Shown here piece after piece: positions 19,339-27,780 of a DNA stretch of 64,000 nucleotides (its first letter is position 1; each line of letters opens with the position of its first letter). Origin of the DNA: Actinomadura madurae (GTDB lineage: Bacteria > Actinomycetota > Actinomycetes > Streptosporangiales > Streptosporangiaceae); assembly GCF_900115095.1 (NCBI RefSeq), contig NZ_FOVH01000010.1, forward strand, positions 248,001-312,000. The letters are read 5' to 3'. The notes beneath the pieces are model-generated. The model was not told the origin of the DNA, ran no database searches, and worked only from the letters and a program-made list of their open reading frames with translations. The translations under genes were made by a program, and so were the position numbers.

Positions 19339-19782
19339 GTGGCCGGTGTGGGTGAGCGGGCGGGGAGCGCCGCCCAGTGGGCGCGGCTTCTGGACGGGCT
19401 GGAGACCGACTGCGGGACATGCGGGGGGACGGGCACGACTCCGAACGAGCGGTGGGTGGAGTGGCACCGGCGGGCCGGTGAGCTCGTCGCGGTCGCCCAG
19501 GCCGCGCGCCGTGCCCATGAGCTGCGTCCGGCCCGGGGCGCGGTCCCGGTCACGGTGCCGGACCTGCCGATGGCGGGGGAGCCCGCCATCGTGACCGCCG
19601 TGGAACGCGCCATCGACGATCACATGAGGGCCCGCCCGGCCGAGCCGGAGGAGGACACCTGCCCGGCCTGCCGCGGCCTCGGCCGGGAGCTGACCGCCGC
19701 CGGGCGCGAGTTCACCGACCTCCTCGCCCGGCACGGCTTCGTCCGCCGGGCCGGCGCCGACCGGCCGGAGGGGCCGGACTGA
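19339..19782 (+). CDS. Small protein with two CxxCxGxG-like motifs
   Basis: A 147-aa protein of unknown function. CGTCGGTG (around residues 25-32) and CPACRGLG (around residue 113) look like two halves of a DnaJ-type zinc ribbon separated by an 80-residue helical region rich in Ala, Glu and Arg. A zinc-stabilised fold is plausible. GTG start at 19339; GTG at 19348 is an alternative, and neither has a strong Shine-Dalgarno. The gene converges on the TetR gene with a 6-nt gap. I do not recognise the family. Confidence 0.6.
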   Translation: MAGVGERAGSAAQWARLLDGLETDCGTCGGTGTTPNERWVEWHRRAGELVAVAQAARRAHELRPARGAVPVTVPDLPMAGEPAIVTAVERAIDDHMRARPAEPEEDTCPACRGLGRELTAAGREFTDLLARHGFVRRAGADRPEGPD

Positions 19783-19788
19783 ACGGGC

Positions 19789-20337
19789 TCAGCGCCGCGG
19801 TCGCGGCGGGGTGCCGAGAAGGATCTCCAGCATGCGGTCCTGCGGATCGGGCCCCGTCCCCGGGGCGAGGTAGCCCCCGGCCCAGGTGCGCAGCATCAGC
19901 AGGGCCCGCAGCCGCGCCTCCTCGCCGTCGAAGCCGAGGTCCTCCAGGCAGGCGGAGATGTGCCCGAGCAGCGCCCGGTCGGCGTGCCGGACGGCCTCCT
20001 CGGCGGCCGGCTCGTGCTGCGCCCACAGCCGCATCGCCCGGTCGACCGGCGCGATCTCGCGGCCGAGCGCCTGGATGCGGCGCAGCCGCTCGCGCGGGTC
20101 GGTGGTGCTGCCGAGGGCGAGCCCCAGCACCTCGTCGGTCCGCTCGTGCGCCCACCGGTCCAGCAGCGCCCGCATCAGCTCGGGGCGGTCCTTGAAATGC
20201 CAGTAGAAGCTGCCCTTGGTGACGCCCAGCCGGGCCGCGAGCGCGGCGATCGTCACGGCCCGCTCACCGGCGCGGGCCAGCTCCCGGTACCCGGCCTCGA
20301 TCCAGTCGCGCCGCGCCACCCTGGTACGGGCCGTCAT
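19789..20337 (-). CDS. TetR/AcrR-family repressor
   Basis: A 182-aa regulator with an N-terminal TetR helix-turn-helix (TIAALAARLGVTKGSFYWHF, residues about 29-48) and a helical ligand-binding domain ending in LLMLRTWAGGYLAPG. It lies 31 nt downstream of the acyl-CoA dehydrogenase-like gene on the same strand, so the two form an operon. A strong dyad at the start of that operon (21541-21560) is a good candidate operator. The ligand is unknown. Confidence 0.92.
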   Translation of the reverse strand: MTARTRVARRDWIEAGYRELARAGERAVTIAALAARLGVTKGSFYWHFKDRPELMRALLDRWAHERTDEVLGLALGSTTDPRERLRRIQALGREIAPVDRAMRLWAQHEPAAEEAVRHADRALLGHISACLEDLGFDGEEARLRALLMLRTWAGGYLAPGTGPDPQDRMLEILLGTPPRPRR

Positions 20338-20368
20338 CGCACCACCAATCCCACCGCCCGGGACGCCG

Positions 20369-21532
20369 TCACACGAGCACCACCGGGCCGGGGTCCAGCC
20401 CCAGCTCGATCCTGCCGTACAGGGTGTACGCCGCGTCCGGGTCGAACACCACGTGCCCGGAGATCGTATTCACATCGCGCTGCGCCCGCTGGAACGGGGA
20501 GCTCGTGAACTGGGCGCTCGCCCCGGCCGCCGCGCACAGCTCGTTGACGACGCGGCGGGACGTCCCGGCCACGTGCGCGGCCACGAGCCGGGCCCTGGCC
20601 CGCAGGCGCAGGTCGCAGGTCCCGCCGGCGACGGCGGTGACGACGTCGCGGAGCGCGTCCTCCAGCAGCAGGCGGGCGGCGGCGAGGTCCGCGCCGGCCC
20701 GCGCCAGCCGGATCTGCGCGCCCGCCAGGTCGCGCTGCCGCTCGCCGGAGTACGCCATCACCCGGCCGCGCGTCCGCTCGGCGTACCGTGCCAGCACCCC
20801 CTCCGCCACCCCTAGCACGGGCGCCGCGCCGGTCAGCGCGAACACCGGCACCAGCGGGGTCCGGTAGAGCGCGCCGGGGTGGACGCGCGACCCGGGCGAG
20901 CGCCCCTCGGCCAGGTCCGCGAGCGGCACCGACCGGTGGGCGGGGACGAGGACGTCCGCGACCTCGATGTCGTTGCTGCCGGTTCCCCGCATCCCGCTGG
21001 TGTGCCAGACGTCGTGGACGGTCACCGCGTCGCGGGGCAGCAGGAACAGCCGCGGCTCGATGCCGCCGTCCACGGTGACCAGCGCCATGACCATGACGTG
21101 CCCGGCGTGCATCACCCCGCTTCCCCACGACCAGCGCCCGGTGACCCGGTGGCCGCCGTCCACCGGCTCGGCGGTGCCGGTCGGCGCCAGGACGCAGGGG
21201 ATCAGCGCGTACGGCCGGTCCGCCCAGACCTCGGCCTGCGCGCGCTCGGGGAAGAGCGCGGTCATCCAGTTGTGCAGCGTGTAGATGACCGCCAGCCAGC
21301 CCGTCGAGGCGCATCCGGCGCCCGCCTCGCGGCACGCCGCCGCCATGGTCGCGAAGTCTCCCTCGCCGCCGCCGAACCGCCTTGGGACCAGCATCTCCAG
21401 CAGTCCCGTGCCGGCGAGGTCGGCGATGGTCTCCTCGGGGAGCCGCCGCGCCTCCTCGGCGCCCTGGGCGCGCTCGGACAGCACCGGTGCCAGCTCCCGC
21501 ACCCGCCGGACGATCTCGTCTCCGTACTTCAT
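20369..21532 (-). CDS. Acyl-CoA dehydrogenase/flavin-dependent monooxygenase-like protein
   Basis: A 387-aa protein with the acyl-CoA dehydrogenase fold. It has an N-terminal helical domain with the RFGGGEGDF and TGWLAVIYTLHNWM region, a central beta domain around WSWGSG and MRGTGSNDIEV, and a C-terminal four-helix bundle with LCAAAGAS. The pattern WSWGSG plus GTGSNDI resembles the HsaA/hydroxylase subgroup, which uses reduced flavin from a partner reductase, more than a true acyl-CoA dehydrogenase. Start ATG at 21532 sits inside a dyad-rich segment; no Shine-Dalgarno is close, so a leaderless transcript is possible. Substrate unknown. Confidence 0.8.
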   Translation of the reverse strand: MKYGDEIVRRVRELAPVLSERAQGAEEARRLPEETIADLAGTGLLEMLVPRRFGGGEGDFATMAAACREAGAGCASTGWLAVIYTLHNWMTALFPERAQAEVWADRPYALIPCVLAPTGTAEPVDGGHRVTGRWSWGSGVMHAGHVMVMALVTVDGGIEPRLFLLPRDAVTVHDVWHTSGMRGTGSNDIEVADVLVPAHRSVPLADLAEGRSPGSRVHPGALYRTPLVPVFALTGAAPVLGVAEGVLARYAERTRGRVMAYSGERQRDLAGAQIRLARAGADLAAARLLLEDALRDVVTAVAGGTCDLRLRARARLVAAHVAGTSRRVVNELCAAAGASAQFTSSPFQRAQRDVNTISGHVVFDPDAAYTLYGRIELGLDPGPVVLV

Positions 21533-21564
21533 GGTACGGAACCATACTCCAAGGTATGGTCCGG
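21531..21564. promoter_or_regulatory. Dyad operator over the start of the acyl-CoA dehydrogenase/tetR operon
   Basis: ACCATAC-TCCAAG-GTATGGT (21541-21560) is a perfect 7-bp inverted repeat, extendable by CGGA/TCCG-like flanks. An overlapping shorter repeat, ATGGT-ACGGA-ACCAT (21531-21545), covers the start codon. A TetR protein binding here would control its own operon. Confidence 0.7.
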
Positions 21565-21603
21565 CCGCGCGCTCCCCTGCCGTGTCCAACGGCCCTGGTC
21601 CGG

Positions 21604-21618
21604 GGGACCTTCGGCTCT
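21604..21618 (+). promoter_or_regulatory. DosR/DevR-like box before the Acg-family gene
   Basis: GGGACCTTCGGCTCT agrees at 13 of 15 positions with the mycobacterial DosR motif GGGACTTTCGGCCCT as I remember it. It lies 51 bp upstream of the ATG of the Acg-like gene, whose mycobacterial homologue is a DosR target. Confidence 0.55.
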
Positions 21619-21668
21619 GCCGCCGCCCGCCCGCGTCGGGTCGTCTGGAAATGAGGGAGGGAGAAGAT

Positions 21669-22661
21669 ATGCAGACCACCAGGAGCACGGTGCGGGACGA
21701 CATCCTCCGGGCCGTCGGGGACGCGGTGTGGGCGCCCTCGGTGCACAACACCCAGCCGTGGCGGTTCGGCGTCGCCGGGACGCGGATCAGCCTGCGCGCG
21801 GACCCCGACCGCCGGCTGGACGTCGCGGACCCGGACGGCCGCGAGATGCTGATCAGCTGCGGTGCCGCCCTCTACACCCTGCGGCTCTCGCTGCGCGCGC
21901 TCGGGTACGCGCCCGTCGTCACGGTGCTGCCCGACCCCGCCCGCCCGCACCTGCTGGCCGACGTCGATCTGGAGCCCGGCGAGCCCGCGGACCGGCAGAC
22001 GCTGCTGGCGCACGCGCAGATCGCCCGGCGCCGCAGCCATCGCGGCGGGTTCCCGGCGGACCCGGTGCCCCCGGAGGTGGTGGCCGCCATGCGGTACGAC
22101 GCCGGGCACGAGGGCGCGCGGCTGATCGAGGCCGTCGACCCGCACGTCACGAACGCGCTGGCCGCCCTGACCGACGCGGCCGAGCACGTCCAGCGGCGCT
22201 CGCCGGCGTACGCGGCGGAGATCGCCCGCTGGGCGCCGTCGCCCCGCACGTCCCGCCAGGACGGCGTCCAGGAGCGCGCCTATCCGCGGACCGTTCCGCA
22301 GACCACGCCGAACTTCCCCGCCCGGGACTTCGCGCGCGGCCACGGCTGGGGCGTGCGGAGCGCGCCGGAGGCGGAAGCGCCCGGAGTGGTCCTGCTCCTG
22401 GTCACCGGTGCCGACACGCCGGCCGACTGGCTGCGGGCGGGGCAGGCGCTCCAGCGCGTCCTGCTGCGGGCCACGGAGAGCGGCCTCTCGGTGGCGCTCC
22501 ACTCCCAGGCGTTCGAGGTGCCCGAACTGCGCGAGTTCATCCGCGCGCGGTTCTGCGCGGGCGGCCACCCGCAGCTGCTGCTCCGGCTGGGCGTCGCCGG
22601 CGCGGAGGCGCTGGGGACCGTCCGCCGGCCGGTCGAGGAGGTCGTCACCGAGGAGTCGTGA
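21669..22661 (+). CDS. Acg-family FMN-binding nitroreductase-like protein
   Basis: A 330-aa protein of the Acg (Rv2032-like) branch of the nitroreductase fold. It has the N-terminal APSVHNTQPWRF signature, an internal duplicated nitroreductase half and the C-terminal VALHSQAFEVPELRE segment. In mycobacteria Acg proteins bind FMN with a lid over the pocket and are induced in hypoxic dormancy; they may store flavin rather than reduce nitro-compounds. ATG at 21669 follows a GAGGGAGGGAG Shine-Dalgarno. A DosR-like box stands upstream and the nitrate-respiration operon follows, consistent with a low-oxygen role. Confidence 0.88.
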   Translation: MQTTRSTVRDDILRAVGDAVWAPSVHNTQPWRFGVAGTRISLRADPDRRLDVADPDGREMLISCGAALYTLRLSLRALGYAPVVTVLPDPARPHLLADVDLEPGEPADRQTLLAHAQIARRRSHRGGFPADPVPPEVVAAMRYDAGHEGARLIEAVDPHVTNALAALTDAAEHVQRRSPAYAAEIARWAPSPRTSRQDGVQERAYPRTVPQTTPNFPARDFARGHGWGVRSAPEAEAPGVVLLLVTGADTPADWLRAGQALQRVLLRATESGLSVALHSQAFEVPELREFIRARFCAGGHPQLLLRLGVAGAEALGTVRRPVEEVVTEES

Positions 22662-22669
22662 CCCCGATG

Positions 22670-22683
22670 GGGACGAAGGTCCC
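22670..22683. promoter_or_regulatory. DosR/DevR-like dyad before narK
   Basis: GGGAC-GAAG-GTCCC is a perfect 5-4-5 inverted repeat with the architecture of the DosR consensus GGGAC-TWWA-GTCCC. It lies about 120 bp upstream of narK, a DosR-controlled gene in mycobacteria. Confidence 0.55.
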
Positions 22684-22805
22684 TAGCGGGCCTCCGGCGG
22701 CGTCCAGCAGGGTGAGGTCCGGCGGAGATCGATCATGATTGCGCGGCTCCGGACCCGGGAAGGGCTCACCGGAAGCGGCCGGACGGCGGAAAGCGGGAAG
22801 GCACT

Positions 22806-24047
22806 GTGGCGGAGATACGGCGAGAGCGCACCCCCGTTTCGGCGCGTCCGGAACGGGCCAGTACGGCCCGGCCCGTGGTCATGCTGGTGATGGCCACGGC
22901 CGGGTTCGCGGTGAACTTCTGGGCGTGGGCGCTGCTCAGCCCGCTCGGCCCGCGGTTCAAGGACTCCCTGGGGCTGTCGTCGTTCGAGCAGTCGCTCCTG
23001 GTGGCCGTGCCCGTGGTGGTGGGGTCGCTCGGGCGGATCCCGGTCGGGGCGCTGACCGACCGCTTCGGCGGCCGGGTGATGTTCCCGCTGGTGTCGGTGG
23101 CCACGATCGTGCCCGTCCTGTACCTGGGGCTGGCCGGGAACTCGTCGCTGGCGGCCCTGCTGGCAGGCGGCTTCTTCCTCGGCATCGGCGGCACGGCGTT
23201 CGCGGTGGGGGTCCCCTTCGTCAGCGCGTGGTTCCCGCCCGAGCGGCGCGGGTTCGCGGTCGGGGTGTTCGGCGCGGGCATGGGCGGCACGGCGATCAGT
23301 GCCCTGACCACCGTGCAGCTCGTCGATGCGGGGGGCACGGCGACGCCGTTCGTGTTGACGGCCGCCCTGCTGGGGGTCTATGCCGTGGTCGCGTGGTTCG
23401 TGCTGCGGGAGGCGCCGGGACGGACCGCGCCCTCCGAACCGCTGGCGAAGCGGCTCGCGGCGACGGCCCGGCTGGGCGTGACCTGGCAGGCGTCGGCGCT
23501 GTACGCGGTGGCGTTCGGCGGCTATGTAGCTTTCTCGGTGTATCTGCCGACATATCTGAAGACCGAGTACGGGCTGTCGCAGGCGGACGCGGCGAACCGG
23601 ATGGCGGGTTTCGTGCTGCTGGCCGTGCTGATGAGGCCGGTCGGCGGCTGGCTCTCCGACCGCGCCGGCGCCGTGCCGGTCCTGGTGGCCGGCCTCGCGG
23701 TGACGGTGGCGGGCGCGGCCGTGCAGGCGTTCACACCGCCGCTGATGCCGCTCGGGACCATCGCGTTCCTGGCGATGGCGGCGGCCCTCGGCGCGGGCAG
23801 CGGCGCGACGTTCGCCCTGGTGGCGAGGCTGGCGCCGGCGAACATGGTCGGCTCGGTCACCGGCGTGGTCGGCGCCGCCGGCGGTCTCGGCGGGTTCGTC
23901 CCGCCGCTGGTGATGGGCACGATCTACGGCGCCTACGGGTCCTACACGTTCGGCCTCGCGCTGCTGGCCGTCGTGGCGGCCGCGGCCGCGCTGTTCACCG
24001 GGACGGTCGTGCGGAGAGCGGTGACCGGCCGCCGGGCCGCGGCCTGA
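22806..24047 (+). CDS. narK: Nitrate/nitrite transporter, NarK/NasA family (MFS)
   Basis: A 413-aa major-facilitator protein with about twelve membrane helices. The nitrate-porter signature is visible in FAVNFWAWALLSPLGPRF and in the glycine-rich helices (GFFLGIGGTAFAVGVPFVSAWFPP in pieces, and GAAGGLGGFVPPL), with the conserved substrate Arg in LGRIPVGALTDR. It imports nitrate and/or exports nitrite for the NarGHI reductase encoded next to it. GTG start at 22806. narG follows 39 nt later, so narKGHJI is probably one transcription unit. Confidence 0.93.
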   Translation: MAEIRRERTPVSARPERASTARPVVMLVMATAGFAVNFWAWALLSPLGPRFKDSLGLSSFEQSLLVAVPVVVGSLGRIPVGALTDRFGGRVMFPLVSVATIVPVLYLGLAGNSSLAALLAGGFFLGIGGTAFAVGVPFVSAWFPPERRGFAVGVFGAGMGGTAISALTTVQLVDAGGTATPFVLTAALLGVYAVVAWFVLREAPGRTAPSEPLAKRLAATARLGVTWQASALYAVAFGGYVAFSVYLPTYLKTEYGLSQADAANRMAGFVLLAVLMRPVGGWLSDRAGAVPVLVAGLAVTVAGAAVQAFTPPLMPLGTIAFLAMAAALGAGSGATFALVARLAPANMVGSVTGVVGAAGGLGGFVPPLVMGTIYGAYGSYTFGLALLAVVAAAAALFTGTVVRRAVTGRRAAA

Positions 24048-24086
24048 CCGAGCCGGGATCACGACGAGAGGAAGGGTGGCAGAGGG

Positions 24087-27000
24087 TTGACTTCGACCGA
24101 GGGCCGGCCGGGCCTGGACGGCCCGCTGGAGGACGCGCTCGTGGGCACCCGCAGGTTCTTCACCCGCGCACGGGTGTCGCCCGACTTGCGGACGATGACC
24201 AAGAAGGGCGGGCGGCAGGCGGACGCGTTCTACCGGGACCGCTGGTCGCACGACAAGGTGGTGCGCTCCACGCACGGGGTGAACTGCACCGGATCGTGCT
24301 CGTGGAAGGTGTACGTCAAGGACGGCATCATCACCTGGGAGGCGCAGCAGACCGACTACCCGTCGGTGGGCCCGGACCGTCCGGAGTACGAGCCGCGGGG
24401 CTGCCCGAGGGGCGCGTCCTTCTCCTGGTACACCTACTCGCCGACCCGGGTGCGGTACCCGTACGTCCGGGGCGTCCTGCTGGAGATGTACCGCGAGGCC
24501 AGGGCCCGGACCGGTGATCCGGTCGAGGCGTGGCGCGCCGTCGTCTCCGACCCGGAGAAGGCCCGCGCCTACAAGGAGGCGCGGGGGCGGGGCGGCCTCG
24601 TGCGGGCCTCCTGGGACGAGGCGACCGAGATGATCGCCGCGGCGCACGTCCACACCATCAAGGAGTTCGGGCCGGACCGCGTCGCGGGGTTCTCCCCGAT
24701 CCCGGCGATGTCCATGGTGTCGCACGCGTCGGGCGCCCGGTTCGTGTCGCTGGTCGGCGGGACGATGCTGTCGTTCTACGACTGGTACGCCGACCTCCCG
24801 GTGGCGTCCCCGCAGGTGTTCGGCGACCAGACCGACGTCCCGGAGTCGGGCGACTGGTGGGACGCCGGCTACCTGATCATGTGGGGGTCGAACCTGCCGG
24901 TGACGCGAACCCCTGACGCGCACTGGATGACCGAGGCCCGCTACCGGGGCCAGAAGGTCGTGGCGGTCTCCCCGGACTACGCCGACAACGTCAAGTTCGC
25001 CGACGAGTGGCTGGCCGCCCAGCCGGGCACGGACGGCGCCCTGGCGATGGCGATGGGGCACGTGATCCTCAAGGAGTTCTTCGTCGACCGGCAGGTGCCG
25101 TACTTCACCGACTACGTGAAGCGCTACAGCGACCTGCCGTTCCTGGTGCGCGTGGAGGAGCGCGACGGCGTCCACGTCCCGGGCAAGTTCCTCACCGCGG
25201 CCGACCTGCCGGGAGCCGAGGCAGAGTCGGAGAACGCGGCGTTCAAGACGGTGATCCTGGACGCGGTGACCGGGCATCCCCTCGTCCCGAACGGGTCGCT
25301 GGGCTTCCGCTACGGCGAGTCCGGCGAGGGCCGGTGGAACCTCGACCTGGGCGACGCGGACCCGCTGCTGTCGGTCGAGGGCGGGGACGCCGTCGAGGTG
25401 AGCCTGGCCCGCTTCGACGGCCTCGACGGCTCGCCGGGAACGCTCCGCAGAGGGGTGCCCGTCCGGACCGTCGGCGGTCACCTGGTCACGACGGTGTTCG
25501 ACCTGCTGCTCGCCCAGTACGGGGTGGGACGGGACGGGCTGCCCGGGTCGTGGCCGTCCGGGTACGACGACGCCTCCGAGCCCGGCACCCCCGCCTGGCA
25601 GGAGGCCATCACCGGCGTCCCCGCGCAGGCGGCCGAGCGGATCGGGCGCGAGTACGCCGCCAACGCCGAGGAGTCCCGCGGCCGCTCGATGATCATCATG
25701 GGTGCCGGGACGAACCACTGGTTCCACTCCGACACGATCTACCGCACGTTCCTGGCGCTGACCACGCTGACCGGTGGGCAGGGCGTGAACGGCGGGGGAT
25801 GGGCGCACTACGTCGGGCAGGAGAAGTGCCGCCCGGTGACCGGGTGGGCGCAGCTGGCGTTCGGACTGGACTGGTCCCGCCCGCCGCGGCAGATGATCGG
25901 CACCGCGTTCTGGTACCTGCACACCGACCAGTTCCGCTACGACCATTTCGACGCGGGCACCCTGTCCGCCGCGACCGGCGGCGGGCGGCTGGCCGGGCGC
26001 TCCACCGCCGACGTGATCGCGCAGGCGGCCCGGCTGGGCTGGATGCCGTCCTACCCGACGTTCGACCGCAACCCCCTCGACCTGGCCGACGAGGCGGAGG
26101 CGGCGGGCAAGGACGTCGCCGCCCACGTCGTGGACGAGTTGAAGGCCGGGCGGCTGGCGTTCGCCTGCCAGGACCCCGACGCCCCCGAGAACTTCCCCCG
26201 CGTTCTGTCGGTGTGGCGGTCGAACCTGCTCGGGTCGTCGGCCAAGGGCAACGAGTACTTCCTCAAGCACCTGCTCGGCGCCGGGTCGGCGGTGCGGGCG
26301 CAGGAGGCGCCCCCGGACGTCCGGCCCGAGGAGGTCGTCTGGCGGGACGAGGCGCCGGCCGGGAAGCTCGACCTGCTGCTGTCGCTGGACTTCCGGATGA
26401 CCAGCACCACCGTCTACTCCGACATCGTGCTGCCGGCCGCGACCTGGTACGAGAAGCACGACCTGAACACCACCGACATGCATCCCTTCGTCCACTCGTT
26501 CAACCCGGCGATCGCGCCGCCGTGGCAGACCCGCAGCGACTGGCGGGCCTTCCAGGACATCGCCGCGCAGTTCAGCCGCCTCGCCGGGACGCACCTGGGC
26601 GTGCGCAGGGACGTCGTCGCGATGCCGCTGCTGCACGACACGCCGGACGAGATGGCCACCCCGCACGGGCGCGTCCTCGACTGGGCCAAGGGCGAATGCG
26701 AGCCCGTCCCCGGCGTGACGATGCCCAAGCTCGTGACGGTCGAGCGCGACTATCCGGCCGTCGCGGCGAAGATGACCGCGCTCGGCCCGCTGGCGGAGCG
26801 GCTCGGCGCGACGACGAAGGGTGTCACGTTCCAGCTGGAACGCGAGGTCGAGTACCTCAAGCACAAGAACGGCGTGGTGCGGGGCGGACCGGCCGACGGC
26901 CGCCCGTCGCTGCGGCGGGACGTGCACGCGTGCGAGACGATCCTGGCGCTGTCCGGCACCACGAACGGGCACCTGGCCACCCAGGGCTTCCGCACGGTCG

Positions 27001-27779
27001 AGAGACGCACCGGGCGGCGCCTCGCCGACCTGGCCGCCGAGCACGAGGGCAAGCAGATCACGTTCGCCGACACCCAGGCCCGCCCCGTCCCGGTCATCAC
27101 GTCCCCGGAGTGGTCGGGGTCGGAGAGCGGCGGGCGCCGGTACTCACCGTTCACGATCAACGTCGAGCGGCTCAAGCCGTGGCACACCCTCACCGGGCGG
27201 CAGCACTTCTACCTCGACCACGACTGGATGGCCGAGCTGGGCGAGCAGCTCCCGGCGTTCCGGCCGCCGCTGAACATGACCGCCCTGTTCGGCGAGCCCG
27301 AACTCGGCGAGACGGGCGAGCTGGGGCTGACCGTCCGGTACCTCACCCCGCACAACAAGTGGTCGATCCACTCGGAGTACCAGGACAACCTGTTCATGCT
27401 GTCGCTGTCGCGCGGCGGCCCGGTGATCTGGATGAGCGGGCTGGACGCGGCGAAGATCGGCGTCCGCGACAACGACTGGATCGAGGCGGTCAACCGCAAC
27501 GGCGTCGTCGTCGCCCGCGCGATCGTCTCGCACCGGATGCCCGAGGGCACCGTGTACATGTACCACGCGCAGGACAAGCTGATCGACGTCCCGCGGGCGG
27601 AGACCTCCGGGCGGCGCGGCGGCATCCACAACTCCCTGACCCGGCTGCTGATCAAGCCGAGCCATCTCATCGGCGGGTACGCGCAGCTGTCGTTCGCGTT
27701 CAACTACCTCGGCCCGACCGGGAACCAGCGCGACGAGGTCACCGTCATCCGCCGCCGGTCCCAGGAGGTGACCTACTGA
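24087..27779 (+). CDS. narG: Respiratory nitrate reductase alpha subunit
   Basis: A 1230-aa molybdo-bis-MGD catalytic subunit reducing nitrate to nitrite at the inner membrane face. The FS0 iron-sulfur ligands are His63, Cys67, Cys71 and Cys106 (H-x3-C-x3-C-x34-C), the hallmark of NarG. Asp250 in QTDVPES aligns with the Mo-ligating Asp222 of the E. coli enzyme. No Tat signal is present, as in other cytoplasm-facing NarG proteins. TTG start at 24087 with an upstream GAGAGGAAGG-like site. It is followed after 1 nt by narH. Confidence 0.98.
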   Translation: MTSTEGRPGLDGPLEDALVGTRRFFTRARVSPDLRTMTKKGGRQADAFYRDRWSHDKVVRSTHGVNCTGSCSWKVYVKDGIITWEAQQTDYPSVGPDRPEYEPRGCPRGASFSWYTYSPTRVRYPYVRGVLLEMYREARARTGDPVEAWRAVVSDPEKARAYKEARGRGGLVRASWDEATEMIAAAHVHTIKEFGPDRVAGFSPIPAMSMVSHASGARFVSLVGGTMLSFYDWYADLPVASPQVFGDQTDVPESGDWWDAGYLIMWGSNLPVTRTPDAHWMTEARYRGQKVVAVSPDYADNVKFADEWLAAQPGTDGALAMAMGHVILKEFFVDRQVPYFTDYVKRYSDLPFLVRVEERDGVHVPGKFLTAADLPGAEAESENAAFKTVILDAVTGHPLVPNGSLGFRYGESGEGRWNLDLGDADPLLSVEGGDAVEVSLARFDGLDGSPGTLRRGVPVRTVGGHLVTTVFDLLLAQYGVGRDGLPGSWPSGYDDASEPGTPAWQEAITGVPAQAAERIGREYAANAEESRGRSMIIMGAGTNHWFHSDTIYRTFLALTTLTGGQGVNGGGWAHYVGQEKCRPVTGWAQLAFGLDWSRPPRQMIGTAFWYLHTDQFRYDHFDAGTLSAATGGGRLAGRSTADVIAQAARLGWMPSYPTFDRNPLDLADEAEAAGKDVAAHVVDELKAGRLAFACQDPDAPENFPRVLSVWRSNLLGSSAKGNEYFLKHLLGAGSAVRAQEAPPDVRPEEVVWRDEAPAGKLDLLLSLDFRMTSTTVYSDIVLPAATWYEKHDLNTTDMHPFVHSFNPAIAPPWQTRSDWRAFQDIAAQFSRLAGTHLGVRRDVVAMPLLHDTPDEMATPHGRVLDWAKGECEPVPGVTMPKLVTVERDYPAVAAKMTALGPLAERLGATTKGVTFQLEREVEYLKHKNGVVRGGPADGRPSLRRDVHACETILALSGTTNGHLATQGFRTVERRTGRRLADLAAEHEGKQITFADTQARPVPVITSPEWSGSESGGRRYSPFTINVERLKPWHTLTGRQHFYLDHDWMAELGEQLPAFRPPLNMTALFGEPELGETGELGLTVRYLTPHNKWSIHSEYQDNLFMLSLSRGGPVIWMSGLDAAKIGVRDNDWIEAVNRNGVVVARAIVSHRMPEGTVYMYHAQDKLIDVPRAETSGRRGGIHNSLTRLLIKPSHLIGGYAQLSFAFNYLGPTGNQRDEVTVIRRRSQEVTY

Positions 27780-27780
27780 C

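Noticed and set aside
22683-27044. 1453-codon minus-strand frame opposite narK-narG
   Set aside because: Antisense to NarK and NarG, with low-complexity composition and no recognisable domain.
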